From: Bacteroidota bacterium
GTDB lineage: Bacteria > Bacteroidota > Bacteroidia > NS11-12g > UBA955
DNA length: 46,470 bases
NCBI GenBank assembly: GCA_013205405.1
Contig: JABMMZ010000091.1
Coordinates: 1 to 46,470, forward strand
Direction of reading: 5' to 3'
In this document: one piece after another, positions 1 through 8,960 of the stretch
Numbering within the stretch: the first letter of the stretch is position 1
How the letters are laid out: the number at the start of each line of letters is the position of its first letter
Position numbers and translations under genes: made by a program
The notes under the pieces: model-generated
The model's input: only the letters and a program-made list of their open reading frames with translations
Told to the model about the DNA's origin: nothing
Databases searched by the model: none

Positions 1-995
1 CCATAAATAGTGGCTACATCTTCTATCAAAGGGTAAGTTACTTTAATAAATGGATTTACAAATGGCCTAGCCGTATCATTTCCAGCAAAGAAAATAGTGG
101 TATTTAAACCTGCTGAAACATTTAAAACATCATACTTAAAATCAAATCGTGGGTCAATTTGAAGAAAAATTCTATTAATTGCTTTCTGATTTTGTATTTG
201 AAATGTTGTGTAATCAAAACCAACATTAGCGCTTAAAATGCCATTTTCTAAATCATTAAAATCAGATACATTCCCATATATTTTTGAAGAAATAGTGTAA
301 TCATTCTCAATAGCATTTCCAATTTGATAATTATAAAAATTAAAAGCTGTTCGATGTTTTACTTTATCACTTTTATATGACACACTACTATAATAAGCTT
401 TAGCTTCAAAATTTGTAATTATTCTGCCTAAGTTTTTCTCTGCTATTTTATTAGTATCTACATAGCCATAATAATTAAATTTATTTTGCTTAAAACTTGC
501 TTCTAATCCAAATTCTCCAGAAGCACTATAAGTGGCTAAATACCCTTTGACATTGTGATTGGTGAAATCTGCAAAAGTATTATTAAATTTAGAATCCGAT
601 TGTAAAAATCGATATTGAACTCCATAACTGTATTTAGTATCCCTCTTATTATTAAAATACAATTCGGCCAATGGTGTTTTTAAATTGCCATAACCTAATT
701 TAACAAAACTAGATGGGTAATTAAATTCTTCTGATTTAAACAAATCGGCTGCAGGAATATTGCTCACTGTTTTGTCTGTTTTTACCTTTTTAGGCTCAAT
801 AGTATAAGTATAAGATGGAGTTGTAGCCATTGGTTTTTCAATTACTGGAACAGTTTCTATCTTTCTGGCTTCTATCAACTTAGGTTTGTAAGTTTGAATT
901 ATTTTTATGTTGGTGGTAGAATCTTTTGGTCTCGATTGAGCCATTAATTTAACCCCACTCAGAATCATAATGCAAATAAGAATATTGTAACGCAT
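1..995 (-). CDS. Outer-membrane beta-barrel protein (3' end outside window)
   Basis: This gene opens at an ATG at 995-993 and stays open without a stop to the left edge, so at least 331 residues are present and the C-terminus is missing. The N-terminus MRYNILICIMILSGVKLMAQ is a signal peptide ending in the MAQ site common in Bacteroidota. A short basic, proline-containing linker follows, then LGYGNLKTPLAELYFNNK and many alternating aromatic/polar strands (for example YSYGVQYRFLQ), typical of an outer-membrane barrel. I recall similar proteins annotated as TonB-dependent-receptor-like in this phylum, but no plug domain is visible, so I call only the barrel. It diverges from the SNF2 gene, with about 170 bp between the two starts. 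Confidence 0.75.
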   Translation of the reverse strand, partial: MRYNILICIMILSGVKLMAQSRPKDSTTNIKIIQTYKPKLIEARKIETVPVIEKPMATTPSYTYTIEPKKVKTDKTVSNIPAADLFKSEEFNYPSSFVKLGYGNLKTPLAELYFNNKRDTKYSYGVQYRFLQSDSKFNNTFADFTNHNVKGYLATYSASGEFGLEASFKQNKFNYYGYVDTNKIAEKNLGRIITNFEAKAYYSSVSYKSDKVKHRTAFNFYNYQIGNAIENDYTISSKIYGNVSDFNDLENGILSANVGFDYTTFQIQNQKAINRIFLQIDPRFDFKYDVLNVSAGLNTTIFFAGNDTARPFVNPFIKVTYPLIEDVATIY

Positions 996-1140
996 AGTAT
1001 TTTACAAATAACGCAAAAAACAATAAACTATTGTGTTGCAATGTTTCCACATTGTATTTATTAGTAGTCATGGCTAAAAAAGATTAACAATAATTTAATA
1101 ATAAAATTTAGTAAATATGCCTATAACCATTCCTTTCCAT

Positions 1141-1148
1141 TACCTTTG
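1141..1148 (+). promoter_or_regulatory. Possible -7 element of the SNF2 gene
   Basis: TACCTTTG matches the Bacteroidota -7 consensus TAnnTTTG and ends 20 bp before the ATG at 1169. No clear TTG lies at the expected -33 position, so this is a weak call. Confidence 0.35.
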
Positions 1149-1168
1149 AAGCCTTTGTGTACTAAAAT

Positions 1169-4100
1169 ATGGCAACCAATCGTGTAAATACTAAAGAACC
1201 TTTCTCCCTTGTTTATTCTTTAAATAAACACCCTAACTTAGGCTATTTAATAGACGTCAATGCGGTTCAACATTTGCCAAATGGAAATTTTAGTCTTCTT
1301 TCGCAAAAGGTACATGCTACTACTGCTAAGGAGTTTAACATACCTGCCGAAAACATAGAATTAATAAAAGCGATAGATGAACTAGACCCTGATTTTATCA
1401 TTAAACGTTTTTATAAAGGAAAAAAAATATTACGTCAAGCAGATTTTTTTGCTAAGTATTATACCCCGGAAATGCATGAGCAGGTGCGTCCTTTTATTGA
1501 AAGACGTTTGCTTAAAATTATCAATCAAATTGGTAATGCACCTTTATTTTTAGCAAAAGATAAGCACCAAACATTTCAAAAAATAGATTTACAAACAGAA
1601 AAAGCTACGGTTCTATTTCACTTTAGAAGAAATGAAGAAGGCACTAATTATTTTGCAACTATTAAACTGAATGATGAAAAAATATTATTTAGTGAAAACG
1701 GCAGCGAACTTATAGTAACAGAAACAGCTTGGTTATTAAATGGAACCAAACTTTTTACATTTAAGAAAAATACAGACGGCAATAAAATAAAACCCTTTTT
1801 AAATAAAAATTATATTTTAATACCTCCTAAAAATGAAGCGGTTTATTTTGAAAAATTTGTATCCAGTTTAATTGAGCAATATGATGTTTACGCAGAAGGT
1901 TTTGACATCAAAACAGAGCAATATGTAGCATCCCCTATCTTAAAATTAAATACTTTTTTTGATAATAAAATTTGCGCTAGTTTATATTTCAAATATGGCC
2001 CTTATGAGTTTCCTTTTCACTCGCTAAAAATGGTTTCTGTTAAGCTTGAAAAAACAGACAATGACTATGTCTTTCACCGTGTTAGACGCTCACGACAATG
2101 GGAAGATATTAAGAAAAAAATATTAGAAAGAATTGGACTTAAATTGCATGAAGGTTCCTTATTTATAAGCGAAAAAGGCGAGAATTACACCCTAGTTGAA
2201 ACACTTAATAATAATAAAGAAACACTAGAAAATCAAGGGTTTATTATTGATCAAAGTTTAATAAAAAAACCATATTACCTTGGTGAATCGTACATTAATT
2301 TTGATGTTAAAAAACAAGGCGATTGGTTCGATTTGCAAGCAACAGTAAAATTTGGTGATATTGAAGTACCTTTTTTAAAACTTAAACCTTATATTTTAAA
2401 TGGCAACAGGGAATTTCCATTGCCTAATGGCACAATTGCCATAATTCCTGCTGAATGGCTCACCCGTTATTCAAATATTTTTGAATTTGCCATTATAGAA
2501 AAAAATAATATCAAACTTAAGCGCCATCATGTTGGCCTTTTAGATGGCATGTTAGAAGAACAACAAATAGCCCAAACTTCTAATATTGTTTTCAATGAAG
2601 ATGCTAATTATAAATTACCAAAAGGGCTAAATGCTACTTTAAGACCTTATCAAATTACAGGTTATAAATGGTTGCGCTATATGCACGAAATTGGCTTTGG
2701 AGCTTGTTTAGCAGATGATATGGGACTTGGTAAAACTGTTCAAATATTGACATACTTGCAATATATTTCCGAAAGCGAATCGGATAAACCTAAACTTGAA
2801 AAAGCCAAAAGCGATAAACAAACCGAACTTAAACAAGCCAAAGTAAAACAATTGGATGTTTTTGAAACTTCAGAAATAGACAATTTAACAGAAAATTCTG
2901 ATTTGAAAACAGTTGTTTCTGTCGCTAAAACCGAAAAAGAACTTGCACACACAGCATCGCTTGTTATAGTGCCTACTTCGTTAATTTACAATTGGCAAAA
3001 CGAAGCTCAAAAATTTTCAACATTAAAAGTATATGTGCACCTTGGGTTTAATAGAAAAAAAAATTTAAAAGATGTATTGCCTTTTTATGATTTAGTAATT
3101 ACGAGTTATGGCACAGTAAGAAATGATATGGATATTTTTAGTTTCATTAAATTTCATACCATTATTTTAGATGAAAGCCAAGCCATAAAAAACCCTAATT
3201 CTAGCACTGCACAAAGTGTTTTAAAACTAAATAGCAAACAACGCTTTGTAATAACTGGTACGCCTGTAGAAAACAGTATTACAGATCTTTGGAGTCAGAT
3301 AAACTTTTTAAACCCTGGACTTTTGGGTAATTATCATTTTTTCAATAAAAGATATGTAGTAGCTATTGAAAAAGATAAAAATGAGAAGGACATAAAATCG
3401 CTTCGTAATATTGTAAAGCCTTTTATATTAAGACGTACCAAGCAACAAGTAGCTACCGATTTACCGCTTAAAACAGAACAAATACATTTTTGTAATATGA
3501 CAGATGAACAATCATCTGAATACGAAACCATTAAATCATTGTTTAGAAATGAACTTTTAACAGCTATCAATACACAAGGTCTTAATAAATCACAATTAAT
3601 GATTTTACAAGGACTTACTAAATTGCGTCAAATAGCGAATCACCCAGTATTAGCAAATCCTAATTATATAGATGGTTCTGGCAAATTTAATGAGGTAATA
3701 GAAATGGTAAATAAGGCTTTGGAGAACAATCATAAAATTTTATTATTCTCTCAATTTGTTCAAAATTTAGCTTTGTTCAAAGAATATTTTAATACCACAG
3801 GGCAATCTTATTTATATATTGATGGTAATACTACCGCTGCAGAAAGAACTAAGCTAGTAGCAGACTTCCAGGGCAAAAAACAAATACCCATCTTTCTAAT
3901 TTCGTTAAGAGCTGGCGGTGTAGGTTTAAATTTAACCGAAGCCGACTATGTATTTATATTAGACCCATGGTGGAATCCTGCTGTAGAGCGCCAAGCAATG
4001 GATAGAACCCATAGAATAGGACAACAAAAACCAGTCTTCGTTTATAAATTTATAACCAAAGATACAGTAGAAGAAAAAATATTGGCCTTACAAAATCGCA

Positions 4101-4189
4101 AGAAAAAAGTATCGGACGATATTTTAGAAGTAGATGAGAAAATGTTAAGTACTCTGCAATCTAAAGATTTGGAAGAGTTGTTGAATTAA
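1169..4189 (+). CDS. SNF2/RapA-family DEAD/DEAH-box ATPase
   Basis: This 1006-residue protein belongs to the Swi2/Snf2 family, ATP-driven double-stranded-DNA translocases; the bacterial role of this subgroup is not defined. The C-terminal half carries all helicase motifs: LADDMGLGKTVQ (motif I, about residue 514), DESQ in place of DEAH (motif II, about 668), VITGTPVENS (motif III, about 694), LRRTKQQVATDLP, and GVGLNLTEADYV with DRTHRIGQQ (motifs V-VI, about 945). The first 450 or so residues are not recognised and may be a target- or regulator-binding part. A lysine/glutamate-rich insertion of about 55 residues sits between motif I and motif Ia (about 536-590). It stands alone on the plus strand. 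Confidence 0.93.
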   Translation: MATNRVNTKEPFSLVYSLNKHPNLGYLIDVNAVQHLPNGNFSLLSQKVHATTAKEFNIPAENIELIKAIDELDPDFIIKRFYKGKKILRQADFFAKYYTPEMHEQVRPFIERRLLKIINQIGNAPLFLAKDKHQTFQKIDLQTEKATVLFHFRRNEEGTNYFATIKLNDEKILFSENGSELIVTETAWLLNGTKLFTFKKNTDGNKIKPFLNKNYILIPPKNEAVYFEKFVSSLIEQYDVYAEGFDIKTEQYVASPILKLNTFFDNKICASLYFKYGPYEFPFHSLKMVSVKLEKTDNDYVFHRVRRSRQWEDIKKKILERIGLKLHEGSLFISEKGENYTLVETLNNNKETLENQGFIIDQSLIKKPYYLGESYINFDVKKQGDWFDLQATVKFGDIEVPFLKLKPYILNGNREFPLPNGTIAIIPAEWLTRYSNIFEFAIIEKNNIKLKRHHVGLLDGMLEEQQIAQTSNIVFNEDANYKLPKGLNATLRPYQITGYKWLRYMHEIGFGACLADDMGLGKTVQILTYLQYISESESDKPKLEKAKSDKQTELKQAKVKQLDVFETSEIDNLTENSDLKTVVSVAKTEKELAHTASLVIVPTSLIYNWQNEAQKFSTLKVYVHLGFNRKKNLKDVLPFYDLVITSYGTVRNDMDIFSFIKFHTIILDESQAIKNPNSSTAQSVLKLNSKQRFVITGTPVENSITDLWSQINFLNPGLLGNYHFFNKRYVVAIEKDKNEKDIKSLRNIVKPFILRRTKQQVATDLPLKTEQIHFCNMTDEQSSEYETIKSLFRNELLTAINTQGLNKSQLMILQGLTKLRQIANHPVLANPNYIDGSGKFNEVIEMVNKALENNHKILLFSQFVQNLALFKEYFNTTGQSYLYIDGNTTAAERTKLVADFQGKKQIPIFLISLRAGGVGLNLTEADYVFILDPWWNPAVERQAMDRTHRIGQQKPVFVYKFITKDTVEEKILALQNRKKKVSDDILEVDEKMLSTLQSKDLEELLN

Positions 4190-4250
4190 ATTTATTTTCT
4201 GGCTAAAATGATTCTTTAATTATTTTTTATCGATAAATAAATTATTTTTT

Positions 4251-4280
4251 TTGATATCTAGTAAAAGATTGTTAGATTTG
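4251..4280 (+). promoter_or_regulatory. Bacteroidota-type promoter for the T9SS cargo gene
   Basis: TTG at 4251-4253 is followed after exactly 19 bp by TAGATTTG at 4273-4280, a full match to the -33 TTG / -7 TAnnTTTG promoter used by the primary sigma factor in this phylum. Transcription would start near 4286, about 17 bp before the ATG at 4303. Confidence 0.65.
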
Positions 4281-4302
4281 TTTAAATATATAATTTATTA
4301 AA

Positions 4303-5166
4303 ATGAAAAAAATATTACTTACTTCTATTATAGCATTAAGTTCTGCCTTTGCAGTAAATGCTCAAAGTGTTCCTAATGGCAATTTTGAAGCCCCTGTATC
4401 AGGCGGTTTGCTACCTGGCTGGCAAGCCTTATCTGGAACAGTTCAACAAACAACTACTTTAACAGTAAATCAACAATCTTATGTTTCTAAAAGTGGGCCA
4501 CGTTTTTTATTTTTACAAAATACTACCACTGTTGCTTCTGCAAGAACAAATAAATTTGCCCTTGCTTCTAGACCTAAAACATTAAGATTTTTATGTACTT
4601 ACTTACCAGCTACACCAGCAACTGAAAGACTCGGAATATATGTATTAATGACCAAAAAAAATGGTTCTGCAATAGACACAATTTTTAATAGTTTATACGC
4701 ATCTAATGCGGGTCAAATATATCCTTGGGCAGATTTTACTGTAGATTTAACAGCCAATTACAAATCTCTTGCGATACCTGATAGTGCACTTGTTCAATTT
4801 ATTACATCGGTTGCAACTCCAACTCAAAGTAGTGGATTAATGATTGATGATGTAACCTTTAGAGATTGGGGTTTAGATATTACAGGCGTTGAAAATCAAT
4901 TTTCAAAAAATGTAAATGTATTTCCTAATCCTGCTGCAAATCAAACTTCAGTGAATATAAATTTTGAATTAAATTCTACTTCAGATATTAAAATAGATTT
5001 ATACGATATGCAAGGTAGAATAGTAAAATCTTTACCAAAAGAAACTTTAAGCTATGGTACATTCAACAAAGAACTAAATATGGAAGGTTTAACTTCGGGT
5101 ATTTATACTTGTAAAGTAACTGCAAATAATCAAGTGCAAACAACTAAAATTGTTGTAGGCAATTAA
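4303..5166 (+). CDS. Secreted protein with T9SS type A sorting domain
   Basis: This 287-residue protein has a signal peptide (MKKILLTSIIALSSAFAVNA, cleavage before QSVPNG). The middle section begins NGNFEAPVSGGLLPGW and resembles beta-sandwich carbohydrate-binding or MAM-like modules; LMIDDVTF at about residue 182 is the usual last strand of such modules. The last 75 residues form a Por secretion tail: VFPNPAANQT, then IDLYDMQGRIVKSL and a GIYTCKV strand. The protein should cross the outer membrane by T9SS and be attached to, or released from, the surface. No catalytic motif is visible, so its ligand is unknown. It is monocistronic, with its own promoter and terminator. Confidence 0.85.
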   Translation: MKKILLTSIIALSSAFAVNAQSVPNGNFEAPVSGGLLPGWQALSGTVQQTTTLTVNQQSYVSKSGPRFLFLQNTTTVASARTNKFALASRPKTLRFLCTYLPATPATERLGIYVLMTKKNGSAIDTIFNSLYASNAGQIYPWADFTVDLTANYKSLAIPDSALVQFITSVATPTQSSGLMIDDVTFRDWGLDITGVENQFSKNVNVFPNPAANQTSVNINFELNSTSDIKIDLYDMQGRIVKSLPKETLSYGTFNKELNMEGLTSGIYTCKVTANNQVQTTKIVVGN

Positions 5167-5183
5167 AACATTATAATTTTTAT

Positions 5184-5219
5184 AAAAAGCCGCCACGAAA
5201 ATTCGGGACGGCTTTTTTT
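5184..5219 (+). terminator. Rho-independent terminator
   Basis: AAAAAGCCG (5184-5192) pairs perfectly with CGGCTTTTT (5209-5217), and an inner CGA/TCG pair lies in the loop. A T-run to 5219 follows. It lies 17 bp after the stop of the T9SS cargo gene and separates it from the carboxylase gene. Confidence 0.85.
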
Positions 5220-5273
5220 GTTTCTAAACTTTCTATCACTTAATTTGCAATCTATTTTAAAAAGCCATAACCC

Positions 5274-6836
5274 ATGAGTGTAAATGCACAACCCAATATG
5301 AATAAAAGAACATTATTAGAAAACAAACGCCAAGAAAGCCTTTTAGGTGGAGGTGATGAGCGTATAAAAGCCCAACATAAAAAAGGCAAGCTAACAGCTA
5401 GAGAGCGTATTCATTTTTTAATGGACGATAGCACTTTTAACGAAATAGGCGCTTTTGTAACCCACAGAAGTAAAGATTTTGGTATGGAAAAACAACAATT
5501 TTTGGGTGATGGTGTGGTAACAGGCTATGGTAAAATAAATGGTAGATTGACTTATATTTTCTCTCAAGATTTTACAGTGTTTGGCGGTAGCTTAAGCGAA
5601 ACCCATGCCGAAAAAATATGCAAAATAATGGACTTAGCGCTTCAAAATGGAGCACCCCTTATTGGCTTAAATGATAGTGGTGGAGCACGTATTCAAGAGG
5701 GTGTGGTATCATTGGGAGGCTATGCTGATATTTTTTATAAAAACACAATTGCAAGTGGCGTTATTCCTCAGCTATCTGCCATTATGGGACCGTGTGCAGG
5801 TGGCGCTGTTTATTCGCCTGCCATTACCGATTTTATAGGTATGGTAGAAAACACCAGCTATATGTTTGTAACTGGCCCTAACGTAGTAAAAACAGTAACC
5901 AATGAGGATGTAACCAGCGAGCAATTAGGCGGTGCTTCGGTGCATTCTGCTAAAAGTGGTGTAGCCCATTTTAGTTTTGCCAATGAGGTAGAATGTTTGA
6001 ATGGATACAAAAAACTATTGAGTTATATGCCTCAAAATTGCGAAGAAAAAGCACCTTCTTTGCCCTATACTATTCAGAATGAAATAAGAGAAATTCTTAA
6101 AAATATTATCCCAGAAAATGCCAATCAGCCTTATGCCATGAGGGAAGTGATTGAAGGCATTGTAGATGAAGATAGTTTTTTTGAAGTACATAAAAATTTT
6201 GCTGAGAATATAATTGTTGGTTTTGCTAGATTAGCAGGTAAAAGTATAGGCATTGTAGCCAATAATCCTGCCAGCTTAGCAGGTGTTTTAGATGTGCATT
6301 CTTCAACCAAAGCCGCACGTTTTGTGCGCTTTTGCGATGCCTTTAATATTCCGCTATTGGTATTAGAAGATGTTCCCGGTTTTTTACCTGGTACCGATCA
6401 AGAGTGGAATGCGATTATAACCAATGGTGCTAAATTATTATATGCCTTTTGCGAGGCTACCGTACCTCGTATTACTGTTATTACACGTAAAGCCTATGGT
6501 GGTGCTTACGATGTTATGAATAGCAAACATATTGGAGCTGACATGAATTATGCTTGGCCAAATGCCGAAATAGCAGTAATGGGCGCTAAAGGGGCTGCTG
6601 AAATTATCTTTAAAAAAGAAATTACAACTGCTACTAATCCAGAACAAGCTTGGAAAGAGAAAGAAGCTCAATATGCCGAAATATTTGCCAACCCCTACCG
6701 TGCAGCCGAGCGAGGTTTTATTGATGAAATCATATATCCTGAAGAAACCAGAGAAAAATTAATTAGCGCCTTTGCAATGCTAGAAAATAAAGTAAAAAAC
6801 TTGCCTAGAAAAAAGCATGGGAATATCCCATTGTAG
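5274..6836 (+). CDS. pccB: Acyl-CoA carboxylase, carboxyltransferase (beta) subunit
   Basis: This 520-residue protein is the carboxyltransferase subunit of a biotin-dependent acyl-CoA carboxylase, most like the propionyl-CoA carboxylase/methylmalonyl-CoA decarboxylase group, which moves carboxylate from carboxybiotin to an acyl-CoA. It has the N-terminal GKLTARERI signature, the acyl-CoA oxyanion loop [10 protein letters not shown] (about residue 135), [12 protein letters not shown] (about 171), and the C-terminal biotin-side motif [15 protein letters not shown] (about 408). Its length is normal for the family. A second ATG at 5298 is an equally plausible start. No biotin carboxylase or biotin-carrier gene lies nearby, so the exact substrate is inferred; the partners must be encoded elsewhere. 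Confidence 0.9.
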   Translation: MSVNAQPNMNKRTLLENKRQESLLGGGDERIKAQHKKGKLTARERIHFLMDDSTFNEIGAFVTHRSKDFGMEKQQFLGDGVVTGYGKINGRLTYIFSQDFTVFGGSLSETHAEKICKIMDLALQNGAPLIGLNDSGGARIQEGVVSLGGYADIFYKNTIASGVIPQLSAIMGPCAGGAVYSPAITDFIGMVENTSYMFVTGPNVVKTVTNEDVTSEQLGGASVHSAKSGVAHFSFANEVECLNGYKKLLSYMPQNCEEKAPSLPYTIQNEIREILKNIIPENANQPYAMREVIEGIVDEDSFFEVHKNFAENIIVGFARLAGKSIGIVANNPASLAGVLDVHSSTKAARFVRFCDAFNIPLLVLEDVPGFLPGTDQEWNAIITNGAKLLYAFCEATVPRITVITRKAYGGAYDVMNSKHIGADMNYAWPNAEIAVMGAKGAAEIIFKKEITTATNPEQAWKEKEAQYAEIFANPYRAAERGFIDEIIYPEETREKLISAFAMLENKVKNLPRKKHGNIPL

Positions 6837-6933
6837 GATTTTTTGATTTTTTGATTTTTCAACTAACTTGAGATGAAACCGTATTTATGCATTTGCCAAG
6901 AAAATCAAGGTTAACTCCAAAAATTAAAAAATC
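6837..6933. repeat. Inverted repeat between convergent genes, possible bidirectional terminator
   Basis: GATTTTTTGATTTTT at 6837-6851 and AAAAATTAAAAAATC at 6919-6933 are complementary at 14 of 15 positions, with a 67-bp loop. The left arm is part of a GATTTTTT tandem repeat (almost three copies). It sits between the 3' ends of the carboxylase and phosphopantetheinyl transferase genes. The stem is nearly all A:T, so termination is only a guess. Confidence 0.35.
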
Positions 6934-6959
6934 GAAATTTACTAAATTCTAAAATTTCC

Positions 6960-7559
6960 TTACCATCCCCACACCAACATAAAATCGTTAAGGATTATAT
7001 ATTCTAAAAAATGAGCACTGTAATATTCATTTTTAGAAATAAAACCTTTGCCAATGTTTTGTTTAAATTCTATGTGTATATGGTCTTTAAAATCTAGCTG
7101 TTTTAATGAGTATATTTTATACAAAACCTCTTTAGCTCCCCACACTATATGAAAATGTTGGGTGTCTTCAAAATCTGTATTATCGTTTTCAGTTACAAAT
7201 TTTGGTGCAATCATTTTTATACGTTCTCTTATTTGTTCAATATCTATACCTACTGAGGTACCTTTTTTATCAATAAAACAGGCTACCATTTTTTTAGAAT
7301 GGCTGAAGGAAATTGATATTTCAGAATTACTTAAAAAAGGTTTGCCATTTTCATCTTTCAGTAAGAATAAAGCTGAATTAGTATTGGTTAAATAATTTAT
7401 TAAGCAACGTGATACCGCTATCTCTATATTTCTCTTTTGAGAGAGCTTTTCTAAAGGTAGATATTCACAAAGTGCATAAAGTTCTGCAGGTTGTTCGGTT
7501 ATTTGCCAAACAGCTAGTTTCTTTGCAGCATCAATTTGTTTTTCAAAAATAATAGGCAT
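6960..7559 (-). CDS. 4'-phosphopantetheinyl transferase superfamily protein
   Basis: This 199-residue protein should move the phosphopantetheine arm of CoA onto a serine of a carrier protein. It has the two family motifs: ISFSHSKKMVACFI with VGIDIEQIRERI (metal-binding Asp and Glu, about residues 100-112) and WGAKEVLYKIY (about 139-149, matching the W-x-x-K-E-A-x-x-K motif). The length is close to Sfp/HetI-type enzymes. No carrier protein or synthase gene lies nearby, so the target is unknown. Its ATG at 7559-7557 overlaps the ATG of the divergent WD40 gene, and no alternative start exists nearby. Confidence 0.85.
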   Translation of the reverse strand: MPIIFEKQIDAAKKLAVWQITEQPAELYALCEYLPLEKLSQKRNIEIAVSRCLINYLTNTNSALFLLKDENGKPFLSNSEISISFSHSKKMVACFIDKKGTSVGIDIEQIRERIKMIAPKFVTENDNTDFEDTQHFHIVWGAKEVLYKIYSLKQLDFKDHIHIEFKQNIGKGFISKNEYYSAHFLEYIILNDFMLVWGW

Positions 7560-8421
7560 GGCAATACAAGTAGCGAAGGTACAAGAATTTAAAGGACATA
7601 CCCAAGCTGTTTATTGTATTAGCCCAGCAGAAAGTAATAAATTTTTTTATAGCTCGTCTGCCGATGGACAAATAGTAAAATGGCAGATTAATACCGAACA
7701 AGGAGGGCTTTTCGCTAAACTCCCCCACCCTATTTTTTGTGTATTTTACCATGAAAATTATATTTATGCTGGCACTAATAAAGGCACTTTTTATGTATTT
7801 GATAGTATTCATAAAAAATTAGTAAATGAAATTCACTTGCACTGTGGCGGTATTTTTTCAATTATAAATTATAAAAATCAAATAATTTTTGGAGGCGAAA
7901 ATGGTCATTTATATTTTTACGAAAATGATAGCATTAATTCCATTAAAATAAGTACTAAATCTATCCGTAAAATATTACTTAAAAATGACGATTTGTACTT
8001 AGCCTGTAGTGATTTTAATGTGTATATTTATCCTTTAGAAAACAAATCTTTAGAAACTTTATCAGGCCATCAGAACTCTGTTTTTTCAATAGCTTTAAAT
8101 AATAAAAAATTATTTTCTGGAGGACGCGATGCACTCATATTAGTATGGCAAAAAAATATTTTAACGCATCAAATAAAAGCCCATTTAGGGCACATAAACG
8201 ATATTCAAATACATACTGAAAACAATGTGTTTGCAACTTGCAGCATGGACAAAACCATAAAACTTTGGAACCTAGAAAACCATGAACTTTTAAAGGTAAT
8301 TGACATAGAAAAATATGAAACACATACATCTTCTGTTAATAAAATTTTGTGGATTGATAAAAACACTCTTATTTCGTGCAGTGACGACAGAAAAATAATA
8401 CAATTTAATATAACCTTATAA
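7558..8421 (+). CDS. WD40-repeat protein
   Basis: This 287-residue protein has no signal peptide and is built of WD40 blades, so it is probably a single cytoplasmic beta-propeller scaffold. Clear repeats are FKGHTQAVYCIS...GQIVKWQI near the N-terminus, LSGHQNSVFSIAL...ALILVWQK (about residues 166-200), LGHINDIQI...DKTIKLWNLE (about 208-243), and a last SSVNKILWIDKN...DRKIIQFNI. The middle blades are degenerate. The gene ends 2 bp before dcd and is very probably co-transcribed with it. Its start is fixed by the lack of other Met codons in the first 60 residues. Partners are unknown. Confidence 0.88.
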   Translation: MAIQVAKVQEFKGHTQAVYCISPAESNKFFYSSSADGQIVKWQINTEQGGLFAKLPHPIFCVFYHENYIYAGTNKGTFYVFDSIHKKLVNEIHLHCGGIFSIINYKNQIIFGGENGHLYFYENDSINSIKISTKSIRKILLKNDDLYLACSDFNVYIYPLENKSLETLSGHQNSVFSIALNNKKLFSGGRDALILVWQKNILTHQIKAHLGHINDIQIHTENNVFATCSMDKTIKLWNLENHELLKVIDIEKYETHTSSVNKILWIDKNTLISCSDDRKIIQFNITL

Positions 8422-8423
8422 AA

Positions 8424-8960
8424 ATGATACTTACAGACTACCAAATACTTGAAGAAATAGAAAAAGGAACCATTATGATAGAGCCTTTCCGCCCCGAATG
8501 CCTAGGAACCAACAGTTACGATGTGCATTTAGGTCGCTATTTAGCTACTTACAAAGACCGCGTTTTAGATGCCAAAAGCCATAATAAAATTGAGCATTTT
8601 GAAATTCCATTAGAAGGTTTTGTATTAATGCCTGGCACATTATACCTTGGTGTTACCGAAGAGTATACAGAAACACATGCGCATGTGCCTTTTTTAGAAG
8701 GCAAAAGTAGTACAGGCAGATTGGGCATAGACATTCATGCAACTGCAGGTAAAGGTGATGTAGGTTTTTGTAATACTTGGACTTTAGAAATAAGCGTATC
8801 TCAACCAGTAAGAATTTATTACGGTATGCCAATTGGTCAATTAATTTATTTTATGGTAAATGGCGAAGTAAAAACCATGTACAACAAAAAGAAAAATGCT
8901 AAATACAATACCCGCACCATTAAGCCTGTAGAAAGCATGATGTGGAAGAATAAGTTTTAA
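8424..8960 (+). CDS. dcd: dCTP deaminase
   Basis: This 178-residue enzyme of the dUTPase-like trimeric fold deaminates dCTP to dUTP for thymidylate synthesis. Family marks are PFRPECLGTNSYDVHLG near the N-terminus, FLEGKSSTGRLGIDIH (the EGKSS loop, about residues 90-105), and GDVGFCNTWTLEISV, whose TLE glutamate matches the catalytic Glu, followed by GMPIGQLIYF. It lacks the C-terminal extension of the E. coli enzyme. It is translationally close to the WD40 gene (2-bp gap). Its stop overlaps the stop of the convergent PNGase F-like gene by 4 bp. Confidence 0.93.
   Translation: MILTDYQILEEIEKGTIMIEPFRPECLGTNSYDVHLGRYLATYKDRVLDAKSHNKIEHFEIPLEGFVLMPGTLYLGVTEEYTETHAHVPFLEGKSSTGRLGIDIHATAGKGDVGFCNTWTLEISVSQPVRIYYGMPIGQLIYFMVNGEVKTMYNKKKNAKYNTRTIKPVESMMWKNKF

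Noticed and set aside
6838-6860. GATTTTTT tandem copies as a microsatellite or phase-variation tract
   Set aside because: There are only about three copies, located after a stop codon and outside any promoter, so a switching role is unsupported.
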